Assembly: GCA_964057225.1 (NCBI GenBank)
Contig: OZ059894.1
Coordinates: 5,270,001-5,334,000 of the forward strand
From: Auanema rhodensis
Lineage: Eukaryota; Nematoda; Chromadorea; Rhabditida; Rhabditidae
Length of the DNA stretch: 64,000 nucleotides
Reading direction: 5' to 3'
Position 1 is the first letter of the stretch. Each line of letters begins with the position of its first letter. Position numbers and translations under genes: made by a program. The notes beneath the pieces are model-generated. The model searched no databases. It was not told the origin of the DNA and was given only the letters and a program-made list of their open reading frames with translations. This document shows positions 53,701 through 64,000 of this stretch, piece by piece.

Positions 53701-56002
53701 GTTGATATTGGTGGATGGTAACCATGACTTTCAAATTTACGTGAACTTTAATTTATGCTAATTAAGTGTACACGTGTTGTGCACTTGGTATGTAACTCGC
53801 TTCAAGTGAAAGATAAAGAGATGCGGTTTTCAAAATTAGATTTCGCATGTCCATATTAGTCTAAAAACAATTTTTTATTGATATTGGTGCATGGTAACCT
53901 TGACTTTAAAATTTACGTGAACTTTAATTTATGCTAATTAAGTGAACACATGATGTGCACTTGGTATGTAACTCGCTTCACGTGAAAGATAAAGAGATGC
54001 GGTTTTCAAAATTAGATTCCTCATGTCCATATTAGTCTAAAAACGAATTTTAATTGATATTGATGCATGGTAACCATGAATTTGAAATTTACGTGAACTT
54101 TAATTTATGCTAATTAAGTGTACACATGATGTGCACTTGGTATGTAACTCGCTTCAAGTGATAGATAAAGAGATGCGGTTTTCAAAATTAGATTCCCCAT
54201 GTCCATATTAGTCTAAAAACAAATTTTTATTAATATTGGTGCATGGTAACCATGACTTTGAAATTTACGTGAACTTTAATTTATGCTAATTAAGTGTACA
54301 CATAATGTGCACTTGGTATGTAACTCGCTTCAAGTGAAAGATAAAGAGATGCGGTTTTCAAAATTAGATTTCGCATGTCCATATTAGTCTAAAAACAAAT
54401 TTTTATTGATATTGGTGCATGGTAACCATGACTTTAAAATTTACGTGAACTTTAATTTATGCTAATTAAGTGTACACATGATGTGCACTCGGTATGTAAC
54501 TCGCTTCACGTGAAAGATAAAGAGATGCGATTTTCAAAATTAAATTCCTCATGTCCATATTAGTCTAAAAACGAATTTTTATTGATATTGATGCATGGTA
54601 ACCATGACTTTGAAATTTACGTGAACTTTAATTTATGCTAATTAAGTGTACACATGATGTGCACTTGGTATGTAACTCGCTTCAAGTGAAAGATAAAGAG
54701 ATGCGGTTTTCAAAATTAGATTTCGCATGTCCATATTAGTCTAAAAACAAATTTTTATTGATATTGGAGCATGGTAACCATGACTTTAAAATTTACGTGA
54801 ACTTCAATTTATGCTAATTAAGTGTACACGTGATGTGCACTTGGTATGTAACTCGCTTCACGTGAAAGATGAAGGGATGCGGTTTTCAAAATTAGATTCC
54901 TCATGTCCATATTAGTCTAAAAACAAATTTTTGTTGATATTGGTGGATGGTAACCATGACTTTCAAATTTACGTGAACTTTAATTTATGCTAATTAAGTG
55001 TACACGTGTTGTGCACTTGGTATGTAACTCGCTTCAAGTGAAAGATAAAGAGATGCGGTTTTCAAAATTAGATTTCGCATGTCCATATTAGTCTAAAAAC
55101 AAATTTTTATTGATATTGGTGCATGGTAACCATGACTTTAAAATTTACGTGAACTTTAATTTATGCTAATTAAGTGAACACATGATGTGCACTTGGTATG
55201 TAACTCGCTTCACGTGAAAGATAAAGAGATGCGGTTTTCAAAATTAGATTCCTCATGTCCATATTAGTCTAAAAACGAATTTTAATTGATATTGATGCAT
55301 GGTAACCATGAATTTGAAATTTACGTGAACTTTAATTTATGCTAATTAAGTGTACACATGATGTGCACTTGGTATGTAACTCGCTTCAAGTGATAGATAA
55401 AGAGATGCGGTTTTCAAAATTAGATTCCCCATGTCCATATTAGTCTAAAAACAAATTTTTATTAATATTGGTGCATGGTAACCATGACTTTGAAATTTAC
55501 GTGAACTTTAATTTATGCTAATTAAGTGTACACATAATGTGCACTTGGTATGTAACTCGCTTCAAGTGAAAGATAAAGAGATGCGGTTTTCAAAATTAGA
55601 TTTCGCATGTCCATATTAGTCTAAAAACAAATTTTTATTGATATTGGTGCATGGTAACCATGACTTTAAAATTTACGTGAACTTTAATTTATGCTAATTA
55701 AGTGTACACATGATGTGCACTCGGTATGTAACTCGCTTCACGTGAAAGATAAAGAGATGCGATTTTCAAAATTAAATTCCTCATGTCCATATTAGTCTAA
55801 AAACGAATTTTTATTGATATTGATGCATGGTAACCATGACTTTGAAATTTACGTGAACTTTAATTTATGCTAATTAAGTGTACACATGATGTGCACTTGG
55901 TATGTAACTCGCTTCAAGTGAAAGATAAAGAGATGCGGTTTTCAAAATTAGATTTCGCATGTCCATATTAGTCTAAAAACAAATTTTTATTGATATTGGA
56001 GC
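50726..56002 (+). repeat. Seven-monomer HOR (1,232 bp)
   Basis: gcgattttcaaaattaaatt is at 50,831, 51,887, 53,295, 54,527 and 55,759; the last three are exactly 1,232 bp apart, the others six and eight monomers. Monomer order in the regular part: gcactcgg/gcgattttc; gatgcatgg with cacatgatg; ggagcatgg with gatgaaggg; ggtggatgg with cgtgttgtgc; ggtgcatgg with gaacacatg; ttaattgatattgatg with atgaatttgaaa and gatagataaag; ttattaatatt with cacataatg. Private changes are rare, for example aaacaattttttatt and ggtaaccttgac near 53,868-53,903 and aagagtacac near 53,060. Confidence 0.85.
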
Positions 56003-59000
56003 ATGGTAACCATGACTTTAAAATTTACGTGAACTTCAATTTATGCTAATTAAGTGTACACGTGATGTGCACTTGGTATGTAACTCGCTTCACGTGAAAG
56101 ATGAAGGGATGCGGTTTTCAAAATTAGATACCTCATGTCCATATTAGTCTAAAAACAAATTTTTGTTGATATTGGTGGATGGTAACCATGACTTTCAAAT
56201 TTACGTGAACTTTAATTTATGCTAATTAAGTGTACACGTGTTGTGCACTTGGTATGTAACTCGCTTCAAGTGAAAGATAAAGAGATGCGGTTTTCAAAAT
56301 TAGATTTCGCATGTCCATATTAGTCTAAAAACAAATTTTTATTGATATTGGTGCATGGTAACCATGACTTTGAAATTTACGTGAACTTTAATTTATGCTA
56401 ATTAAGTGTACACGTGATGTGCACTTGGTATGTAACTCGCTTCACGTGAAAGATGAAGAGATGCGGTTTTCAAAATTAGATTCCCCATGTCCATATTAGT
56501 CTAAAAACAAATTTTTGTTGATATTGGTGGATGGTAACCATGACTTTCAAATTTACGTGAACTTCAATTTATGCTAATTAAGTGTACACGTGATGTGCAC
56601 TTGGTATGTAACTCGCTTCAAGTCAAAGATAAAGAGATGCGGTTTTCAAAATTAGATTCCCCATGTCCATATTAGTCTAAAAACAAATTTTTATTAATAT
56701 TGGTGCATGGTAACCATGACTTTGAAATTTACGTGAACTTTAATTTATGCTAATTAAGTGTACACATAATGTGCACTTGGTATGTAACTCGCTTCAAGTG
56801 AAAGATGAAGAGATGCGGTTTTCAAAATTAGATTTCGCATGTCCATATTAGTCTAAAAACAAATTTTTGTTGATATTGGTGGATGGTAACCATGACTTTC
56901 AAATTTACGTGAACTTTAATTTATGCTTATTAAGTGTACACGTGATGTGCACTTGGTATGTAACTCGCTTCACGTGAAAGATGAAGGGATGCGGTTTTCA
57001 AAATTAGATTCCTCATGTCCATATTAGTCTAAAAACAAATTTTTGTTGATATTGGTGGATGGTAACCATGACTTTCAAATTTACGTGAACTTTAATTTAT
57101 GCTAATTAAGTGTACACGTGATGTGCACTTGGTATGTAACTCGCTTCAAGTGAAAGATAAAGAGATGCGGTTTTCAAAATTAGATTTCGCATGTCCATAT
57201 TAGTCTAAAAACAAATTTTTATTGATATTGGTGCATGGTAACCATGACTTTGAAATTTACGTGAACTTTAATTTATGCTAATTAAGTGTACACGTGATGT
57301 GCACTTGGTATGTAACTCGCTTCACGTGAAAGATGAAGAGATGCGGTTTTCAAAATTAGATTCCCCATGTCCATATTAGTCTAAAAACAAATTTTTGTTG
57401 ATATTGGTGGATGGTAACCATGACTTTCAAATTTACGTGAACTTCAATTTATGCTAATTAAGTGTACACGTGATGTGCACTTGGTATGTAACTCGCTTCA
57501 AGTCAAAGATAAAGAGATGCGGTTTTCAAAATTAGATTCCCCATGTCCATATTAGTCTAAAAACAAATTTTTATTAATATTGGTGCATGGTAACCATGAC
57601 TTTGAAATTTACGTGAACTTTAATTTATGCTAATTAAGTGTACACATAATGTGCACTTGGTATGTAACTCGCTTCAAGTGAAAGATAAAGAGATGCGGTT
57701 TTCAAAATTAGATTTCGCATGTCCATATTAGTCTAAAAACAAATTTTTATTGATATTGGTGCATGGTAACCATGACTTTAAAATTTACGTGAACTTTAAT
57801 TTATGCTAATTAAGTGAACACATGATGTGCACTTGGTATGTAACTCGCTTCACGTGAAAGATAAAGAGATGCGGTTTTCAAAATTAGATTCCTCATGTCC
57901 ATTTTAGTCTAAAAACGAATTTTTATTGATATTGGTGCATGGTAACCATGACTTTGAAATTTACGTGAACTTTAATTTATGCTTATTAAGTGTACACGTG
58001 ATGTGCACTTGGTATGTAACTCGCTTCCAGTCAAAGATAAAGGGATGCGGTTTTCAAAATTAGATTACCCATGTCCATATTAGTCTAAAAACAAATTTTT
58101 GTTGATATTGGTGCATGGTAACCATGACTTTAAAATTTACGTGAACTTTAATTTATGCTAATTAAGTGTACACATGATGTGCACTTGGTATGTAACTCGC
58201 TTTACGTCAAAGATAAAGAGATGCGGTTTTCAAAATTAGATTCCCCATGTCCATATTAGTCTAAAAACAAATTTTTATTGATATTGGTGCATGGTAACCA
58301 TGACTTTGAAATTTACGTGAACTTTAATTTATGCTAATTAAGTGTACACATGATGTGCACTTGGTATGTAACTCGCTTCACGTGAAAGATAAAGAGATGC
58401 GGTTTTCAAAATAGATTCCCCATTTCCATATTAGTCTAAAAACAAATTTTTATTGATATTGGTGCATGGTAACCATGACTTTAAAATTTACGTGAACTTT
58501 AATTTATGCTAATTAAGTGTACACATGATGTGCACTTGGTATGTAACTCGCTTCACGTCAATGATAAAGAGATGCGGTTTTCAAAATTAGATTCCTCATG
58601 TCCATATAAGTCTAAAAACGAATTTTTATTGATATTGATGCATGGTAACCATGACTTCGAAATTTACGTGAACTTTAATTTATGCTTATTAAGTGTACAC
58701 ATGATGTGCGCTTGGTACGTAACTCGCTTCACGTGAAAGATAAAGAGATGCGGATTTCAAAATTAGATTCCCCATGTCCATATTAGTCTAAAAACAAATT
58801 TTTATTAATATTGGTGCATGGTAACCATGACTTTAAAATTTACGTGAACTTCAATTTATGCTAATTAAGTGTACACGTGATGTGCACTTGGTATGTAACT
58901 CGCTTCACGTGAAAGATGAAGGGATGCGGTTTTCAAAATTAGATACCTCATGTCCATATTAGTCTAAAAACAAATTTTTGTTGATATTGGTGGATGGTAA

Positions 59001-61649
59001 CCATGACTTTCAAATTTACGTGAACTTTAATTTATGCTAATTAAGTGTACACGTGTTGTGCACTTGGTATGTAACTCGCTTCAAGTGAAAGATAAAGAGA
59101 TGCGGTTTTCAAAATTAGATTTCGCATGTCCATATTAGTCTAAAAACAAATTTTTATTGATATTGGTGCATGGTAACCATGACTTTGAAATTTACGTGAA
59201 CTTTAATTTATGCTAATTAAGTGTACACGTGATGTGCACTTGGTATGTAACTCGCTTCACGTGAAAGATGAAGAGATGCGGTTTTCAAAATTAGATTCCC
59301 CATGTCCATATTAGTCTAAAAACAAATTTTTGTTGATATTGGTGGATGGTAACCATGACTTTCAAATTTACGTGAACTTCAATTTATGCTAATTAAGTGT
59401 ACACGTGATGTGCACTTGGTATGTAACTCGCTTCAAGTCAAAGATAAAGAGATGCGGTTTTCAAAATTAGATTCCCCATGTCCATATTAGTCTAAAAACA
59501 AATTTTTATTAATATTGGTGCATGGTAACCATGACTTTGAAATTTACGTGAACTTTAATTTATGCTAATTAAGTGTACACATAATGTGCACTTGGTATGT
59601 AACTCGCTTCAAGTGAAAGATGAAGAGATGCGGTTTTCAAAATTAGATTTCGCATGTCCATATTAGTCTAAAAACAAATTTTTGTTGATATTGGTGGATG
59701 GTAACCATGACTTTCAAATTTACGTGAACTTTAATTTATGCTTATTAAGTGTACACGTGATGTGCACTTGGTATGTAACTCGCTTCACGTGAAAGATGAA
59801 GGGATGCGGTTTTCAAAATTAGATTCCTCATGTCCATATTAGTCTAAAAACAAATTTTTGTTGATATTGGTGGATGGTAACCATGACTTTCAAATTTACG
59901 TGAACTTTAATTTATGCTAATTAAGTGTACACGTGATGTGCACTTGGTATGTAACTCGCTTCAAGTGAAAGATAAAGAGATGCGGTTTTCAAAATTAGAT
60001 TTCGCATGTCCATATTAGTCTAAAAACAAATTTTTATTGATATTGGTGCATGGTAACCATGACTTTGAAATTTACGTGAACTTTAATTTATGCTAATTAA
60101 GTGTACACGTGATGTGCACTTGGTATGTAACTCGCTTCACGTGAAAGATGAAGAGATGCGGTTTTCAAAATTAGATTCCCCATGTCCATATTAGTCTAAA
60201 AACAAATTTTTGTTGATATTGGTGGATGGTAACCATGACTTTCAAATTTACGTGAACTTCAATTTATGCTAATTAAGTGTACACGTGATGTGCACTTGGT
60301 ATGTAACTCGCTTCAAGTCAAAGATAAAGAGATGCGGTTTTCAAAATTAGATTCCCCATGTCCATATTAGTCTAAAAACAAATTTTTATTAATATTGGTG
60401 CATGGTAACCATGACTTTGAAATTTACGTGAACTTTAATTTATGCTAATTAAGTGTACACATAATGTGCACTTGGTATGTAACTCGCTTCAAGTGAAAGA
60501 TAAAGAGATGCGGTTTTCAAAATTAGATTTCGCATGTCCATATTAGTCTAAAAACAAATTTTTATTGATATTGGTGCATGGTAACCATGACTTTAAAATT
60601 TACGTGAACTTTAATTTATGCTAATTAAGTGAACACATGATGTGCACTTGGTATGTAACTCGCTTCACGTGAAAGATAAAGAGATGCGGTTTTCAAAATT
60701 AGATTCCTCATGTCCATTTTAGTCTAAAAACGAATTTTTATTGATATTGGTGCATGGTAACCATGACTTTGAAATTTACGTGAACTTTAATTTATGCTTA
60801 TTAAGTGTACACGTGATGTGCACTTGGTATGTAACTCGCTTCCAGTCAAAGATAAAGGGATGCGGTTTTCAAAATTAGATTACCCATGTCCATATTAGTC
60901 TAAAAACAAATTTTTGTTGATATTGGTGCATGGTAACCATGACTTTAAAATTTACGTGAACTTTAATTTATGCTAATTAAGTGTACACATGATGTGCACT
61001 TGGTATGTAACTCGCTTTACGTCAAAGATAAAGAGATGCGGTTTTCAAAATTAGATTCCCCATGTCCATATTAGTCTAAAAACAAATTTTTATTGATATT
61101 GGTGCATGGTAACCATGACTTTGAAATTTACGTGAACTTTAATTTATGCTAATTAAGTGTACACATGATGTGCACTTGGTATGTAACTCGCTTCACGTGA
61201 AAGATAAAGAGATGCGGTTTTCAAAATAGATTCCCCATTTCCATATTAGTCTAAAAACAAATTTTTATTGATATTGGTGCATGGTAACCATGACTTTAAA
61301 ATTTACGTGAACTTTAATTTATGCTAATTAAGTGTACACATGATGTGCACTTGGTATGTAACTCGCTTCACGTCAATGATAAAGAGATGCGGTTTTCAAA
61401 ATTAGATTCCTCATGTCCATATAAGTCTAAAAACGAATTTTTATTGATATTGATGCATGGTAACCATGACTTCGAAATTTACGTGAACTTTAATTTATGC
61501 TTATTAAGTGTACACATGATGTGCGCTTGGTACGTAACTCGCTTCACGTGAAAGATAAAGAGATGCGGATTTCAAAATTAGATTCCCCATGTCCATATTA
61601 GTCTAAAAACAAATTTTTATTAATATTGGTGCATGGTAACCATGACTTT
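56003..61649 (+). repeat. Sixteen-monomer tandem duplication (2,815 bp)
   Basis: Copy 1 is about 56,003-58,834 and copy 2 about 58,818-61,649, with a short overlap of shared sequence. Every line compared at an offset of 2,815 agreed, including agatacctca (56,126/58,941), gattaccc (about 58,065/60,880), tgtccatttta, the one-base deletion caaaatagattcc (58,407/61,222), gtcaatgat, ccatataagtc and acttcgaaattt. The length is 16 x 176 - 1 because that deletion lies inside. No difference was noticed between copies, so this appears to be the youngest large event in the window; a base-by-base alignment was not possible. Confidence 0.88.
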
Positions 61650-64000
61650 GAAATTTACGTGAACTTTAATTTATGCTAATTAAGTGTACACATGATGTGC
61701 GCTTGGTACGTAACTCGCTTCACATGAAAGATAAAGAGATGCGGTTTTCAAAATTAGATTCCCCATGTCCATATTAGTCTAAAAACAAATTTGTATTGAT
61801 ATTGGTGGATGGTAACCATGACTTTGAAATTTACGTGAACTTCAATTTATGCTAATTAAGTGTACACGTGATGTGCCCTTGGTATGTAACTCGCTTCACG
61901 TGAAAGATAAAGAGATGCGGTTTTCAAAATTAGATTCCCCATGTCCATATTAGTCTAAAAACAAATTTTTGTTGATATTGGTGGATGGTAACCATGACTT
62001 TCAAATTTACGTGAACTTTCATTTATGCTAATTAAGTGTACACATGATGTGCACTTGGTATGTAACTCGCTTCACGTGAAAGATAAAGAGATGCGGTTTT
62101 CAAAATAGATTCCCCATTTCCATATTAGTCTAAAAACAAATTTTTATTGATATTGGTGCATGGCAACCATGACTTTAAAATTTACGTGAACTTTAATTTA
62201 TGCTAATTAAGTGTACACATGATGTGCACTTGGTATGTAACTCGCTTCACGTCAATGATAAAGAGATGCGGTTTTCAAAATTAGATTCCTCATGTCCATA
62301 TAAGTCTAAAAACGAATTTTTATCGATATTGATGCATGGTAACCATGACTTCGAAATTTACGTGAACTTTAATTTATGCTAATTAAGTGTACACGTGATG
62401 TGCACTTGGTATGTAACTAGCTTCACGTGAAAGATGAAGAGATGCGGTTTTCAAAATTAGATTCCCCATGTCCATATTAGTCTAAAAACATTTTTTGTTG
62501 ATATTGGTGGATGGTAACCATGACTTTCAAATTTACGTGAACTTTAATTTATGCTAATTAAGTGTACACATGATGTGCACTTGGTATGTAACTCGCTTCA
62601 CGTGAAAGATAAAGAGATGCGGTTTTCAAAATAGATTCCCCATTTCCATATTAGTCTAAAAACAAATTTTTATTGATATTGGTGCATGGCAACCATGACT
62701 TTAAAATTTACGTGAACTTTAATTTATGCTAATTAAGTGTACACATGATGTGCACTTGGTATGTAACTCGCTTCACGTCAACGATAAAGAGATGCGGTTT
62801 TCAAAATTAGATTCCTCATGTCCATATAAGTCTAAAAACGAATTTTTATTGATATTGATGCATGGTAACCATGACTTCGAAATTTACGTGAACTTTAATT
62901 TATGCTTATTAAGTGTACATGTGATGTGCACTTGGTATGTAACTCGCTTCACGTCAAAGATAAAGAGATGCGGTTTTCAAAATTAGATTCCCCATGTCCA
63001 TATTAGTCTAAAAACAAATTTTTATTGATATTGGTGCATGGTAACCATGACTTTGAAATTTACGTGAACTTTAATTTATGCTAATTAAGTGTACACGTGA
63101 TGTGCACTTGGTATGTAACTCGCTTCACGTGGAAGATGAAGAGATGCTGTTTTCAAAATTAGATTCCTCATGTCCATATTAGTCTAAAAACAAATTTTTG
63201 TTGATATTGGTGGATGGTAACCATGACTTTGAAATTTACGTGAACTTTAATTTATGCTAATTAAGTGTACACGTGATGTGCACTTGGTATGTAACTAGCT
63301 TCACGTGAAAGATGAAGAGATGCGGTTTTCAAAATTAGATTCCCCATGTCCATATTAGTCTAAAAACAAATTTTTGTTGATATTGGTGGATGGTAACCAT
63401 GACTTTGAAATTTACGTGAACTTTAATTTATGCTAATTAAGTGTACACGTGGTGTGCACTTGGTATGTAACTAGCTTCACGTGAAAGATGAAGAGATGCG
63501 GTTTTCAAAATTAGATTCCCCATGTCCATATTAGTCTAAAAACAACTTTTGTTGATATTGGTGGATGGTAACCATGACTTTCAAATTTACGTGAACTTTA
63601 ATTTATGCTAATTAAGTGTACACATGATGTGCACTTGGTATGTAACTCGCTTCACGTGAAAGATAAAGAGATGCGGTTTTCAAAATAGATTCCCCATTTC
63701 CATATTAGTCTAAAAACAAATTTTTATTGATATTGGTGCATGGCAACCATGACTTTAAAATTTACGTGAACTTTAATTTATGCTAATTAAGTGTACACAT
63801 GATGTGCACTTGGTATGTAACTCGCTTCACGTCAATGATAAAGAGATGCGGTTTTCAAAATTAGATTCCTCATGTCCATATAAGTCTAAAAACGAATTTT
63901 TATTGATATTGATGCATGGTAACCATGACTTCGAAATTTACGTGAACTTTAATTTATGCTTATTAAGTGTACATGTGATGTGCACTTGGTATGTAACTCG
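61650..64000 (+). repeat. Indel-rich right end of the array
   Basis: Anchor steps are 175 bp at 61,987-62,162, 62,338-62,513, 62,513-62,688, 63,392-63,567 and 63,567-63,742: five one-base deletions in about 1.8 kb. Three are the caaaatagattcc deletion; the others are aaaacattttttg near 62,488 and aaacaacttttg near 63,543. Private alleles cluster here: ggcaacc anchors, aactagcttc (62,417, 63,297, 63,473), aaatttgtattg, gtgcccttgg, tttcatttatg, gatgctgtt and cgtggaag. A short repeat of the 58.2-58.7 kb types recurs at 62,162, 62,688 and 63,742. Reading frames open here because the usual tag in ccatattag is aag; these are not genes. Confidence 0.85.

Larger units (their letters stand above)
1..64000. 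repeat. 176-bp satellite DNA array filling the window
   Basis: Seen: the heptamer ggtaacc (ggttacc when inverted) or a one-base variant occurs once every 176 bp throughout. Anchors run 18 to 30,821 (175 steps, +3 bases), 31,021 to 38,977 (45 steps, +36 bases) and 39,285 to 63,918 (140 steps, -7 bases), which accounts for all sequence. A typical monomer is about 33% GC. Well-conserved stretches include aatttatgctaattaagtg, tgcacttggtatgtaact and atgtccatattagtctaaaa. Monomers differ by linked substitutions that define types. Known: tandem monomers of about 150-180 bp are typical of eukaryotic centromeric and heterochromatic satellites. Inferred: centromeric or pericentromeric array; subtelomeric or knob heterochromatin is equally compatible. 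The family is not recognised. Confidence 0.97.
39151..64000 (+). repeat. Array block 3, forward orientation (about 141 monomers)
   Basis: Forward orientation resumes at 39,151 with taattaagtgtacacgtg and the first anchor is at 39,285. From there to about 58,411 there is no net change in register across roughly 108 monomers. Seven one-base deletions occur after that, five of them copies of the same event (caaaatagattcc for caaaattagattcc at about 58,411, 61,227, 62,105, 62,631 and 63,685). The first 3 kb repeats variants of 23-25 kb in the same order: gaacatcaattt near 40,192, ggagcatggaaacc near 40,863 and cggtttacaaaatt near 41,868. It therefore looks like a third copy of that region. Confidence 0.95.

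Noticed and set aside
58506-62986. Open reading frames of 60-86 codons at 58,506-58,736, 61,321-61,551, 62,200-62,382 and 62,726-62,986.
   Set aside because: They are the same satellite read from atgctaattaag. They stay open only because ccatattag became ccatataag and removed a stop. Since 176 is not a multiple of 3, the frame shifts in every monomer. They repeat with the monomer copies and show no sign of a promoter, a domain or coding constraint.
1-64000. CRISPR array.
   Set aside because: Repeats are contiguous 176-bp units without unique spacers, and no cas genes are present.
1-64000. Telomere repeats, tRNA or rRNA genes.
   Set aside because: No short TTAGGG- or TTTAGGG-type runs, and no tRNA- or rRNA-like conserved segments, were seen; the anchor count leaves no unexplained sequence.
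1-64000. Stating that this is the active centromere, or naming a species.
   Set aside because: Monomer size and HOR structure fit a centromere, but sequence alone cannot show centromeric histone binding, and the family was not recognised.

Overview
The whole 64 kb window is one satellite DNA array: about 363 head-to-tail copies of a 176-bp, AT-rich monomer (about 33% GC counted on a typical copy). There is no gene, RNA gene, transposon or unique sequence. I followed the array with the heptamer ggtaacc (ggttacc when inverted), which falls once per monomer. Nearly every step is exactly 176 bp, and the few exceptions add up to the full window length, so nothing but satellite fits anywhere. A pure array of nucleosome-sized monomers built into higher-order repeats (HORs) points to eukaryotic centromeric or other heterochromatic satellite DNA. 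Many diagnostic variants are CG versus TG/CA, which suggests a genome with cytosine methylation; a plant is plausible and a vertebrate possible. I do not recognise the family and cannot name the organism.

The layout has three blocks. Block 1 (1-30,895) reads in + orientation, defined here as the strand showing ggtaacc. Block 2 (30,896-39,150) is inverted. Block 3 (39,151-64,000) is + again. Both switches look like fold-backs rather than edges of a blunt inversion. Rare sequence variants and a five-monomer, 880-bp HOR occur in mirror order on both sides of the 30.9 kb switch, and rare variants are mirrored around 39.15 kb. The three blocks therefore carry related copies of the same region in +/-/+ order.

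Within the blocks, nested tandem duplications are visible as diagnostic variants recurring at exact multiples of 176 bp. These include 15-mer (2,640 bp), 16-mer (2,816 bp) and 6-mer (1,056 bp) repeats in 1-14.7 kb; 9-mer (1,584), 4-mer (704), 10-mer (1,761) and 5-mer (880) repeats in 20-31 kb; the 5-mer again, inverted, at 31-34.6 kb; 7-mer (1,232), 13-mer (2,288) and 7-mer repeats in 42-56 kb; and a 2,815-bp, 16-monomer tandem duplication at 56.0-61.6 kb. The last 2.3 kb is the only stretch with frequent one-base deletions.

The biological content is structural: strict length control of the monomer, layered HOR amplification, inverted duplications whose arms have since diverged, and short dyad symmetries in each monomer. 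The few open reading frames of 60-86 codons near the right end are chance readings of the satellite and are not annotated as genes. No new gene system was found.
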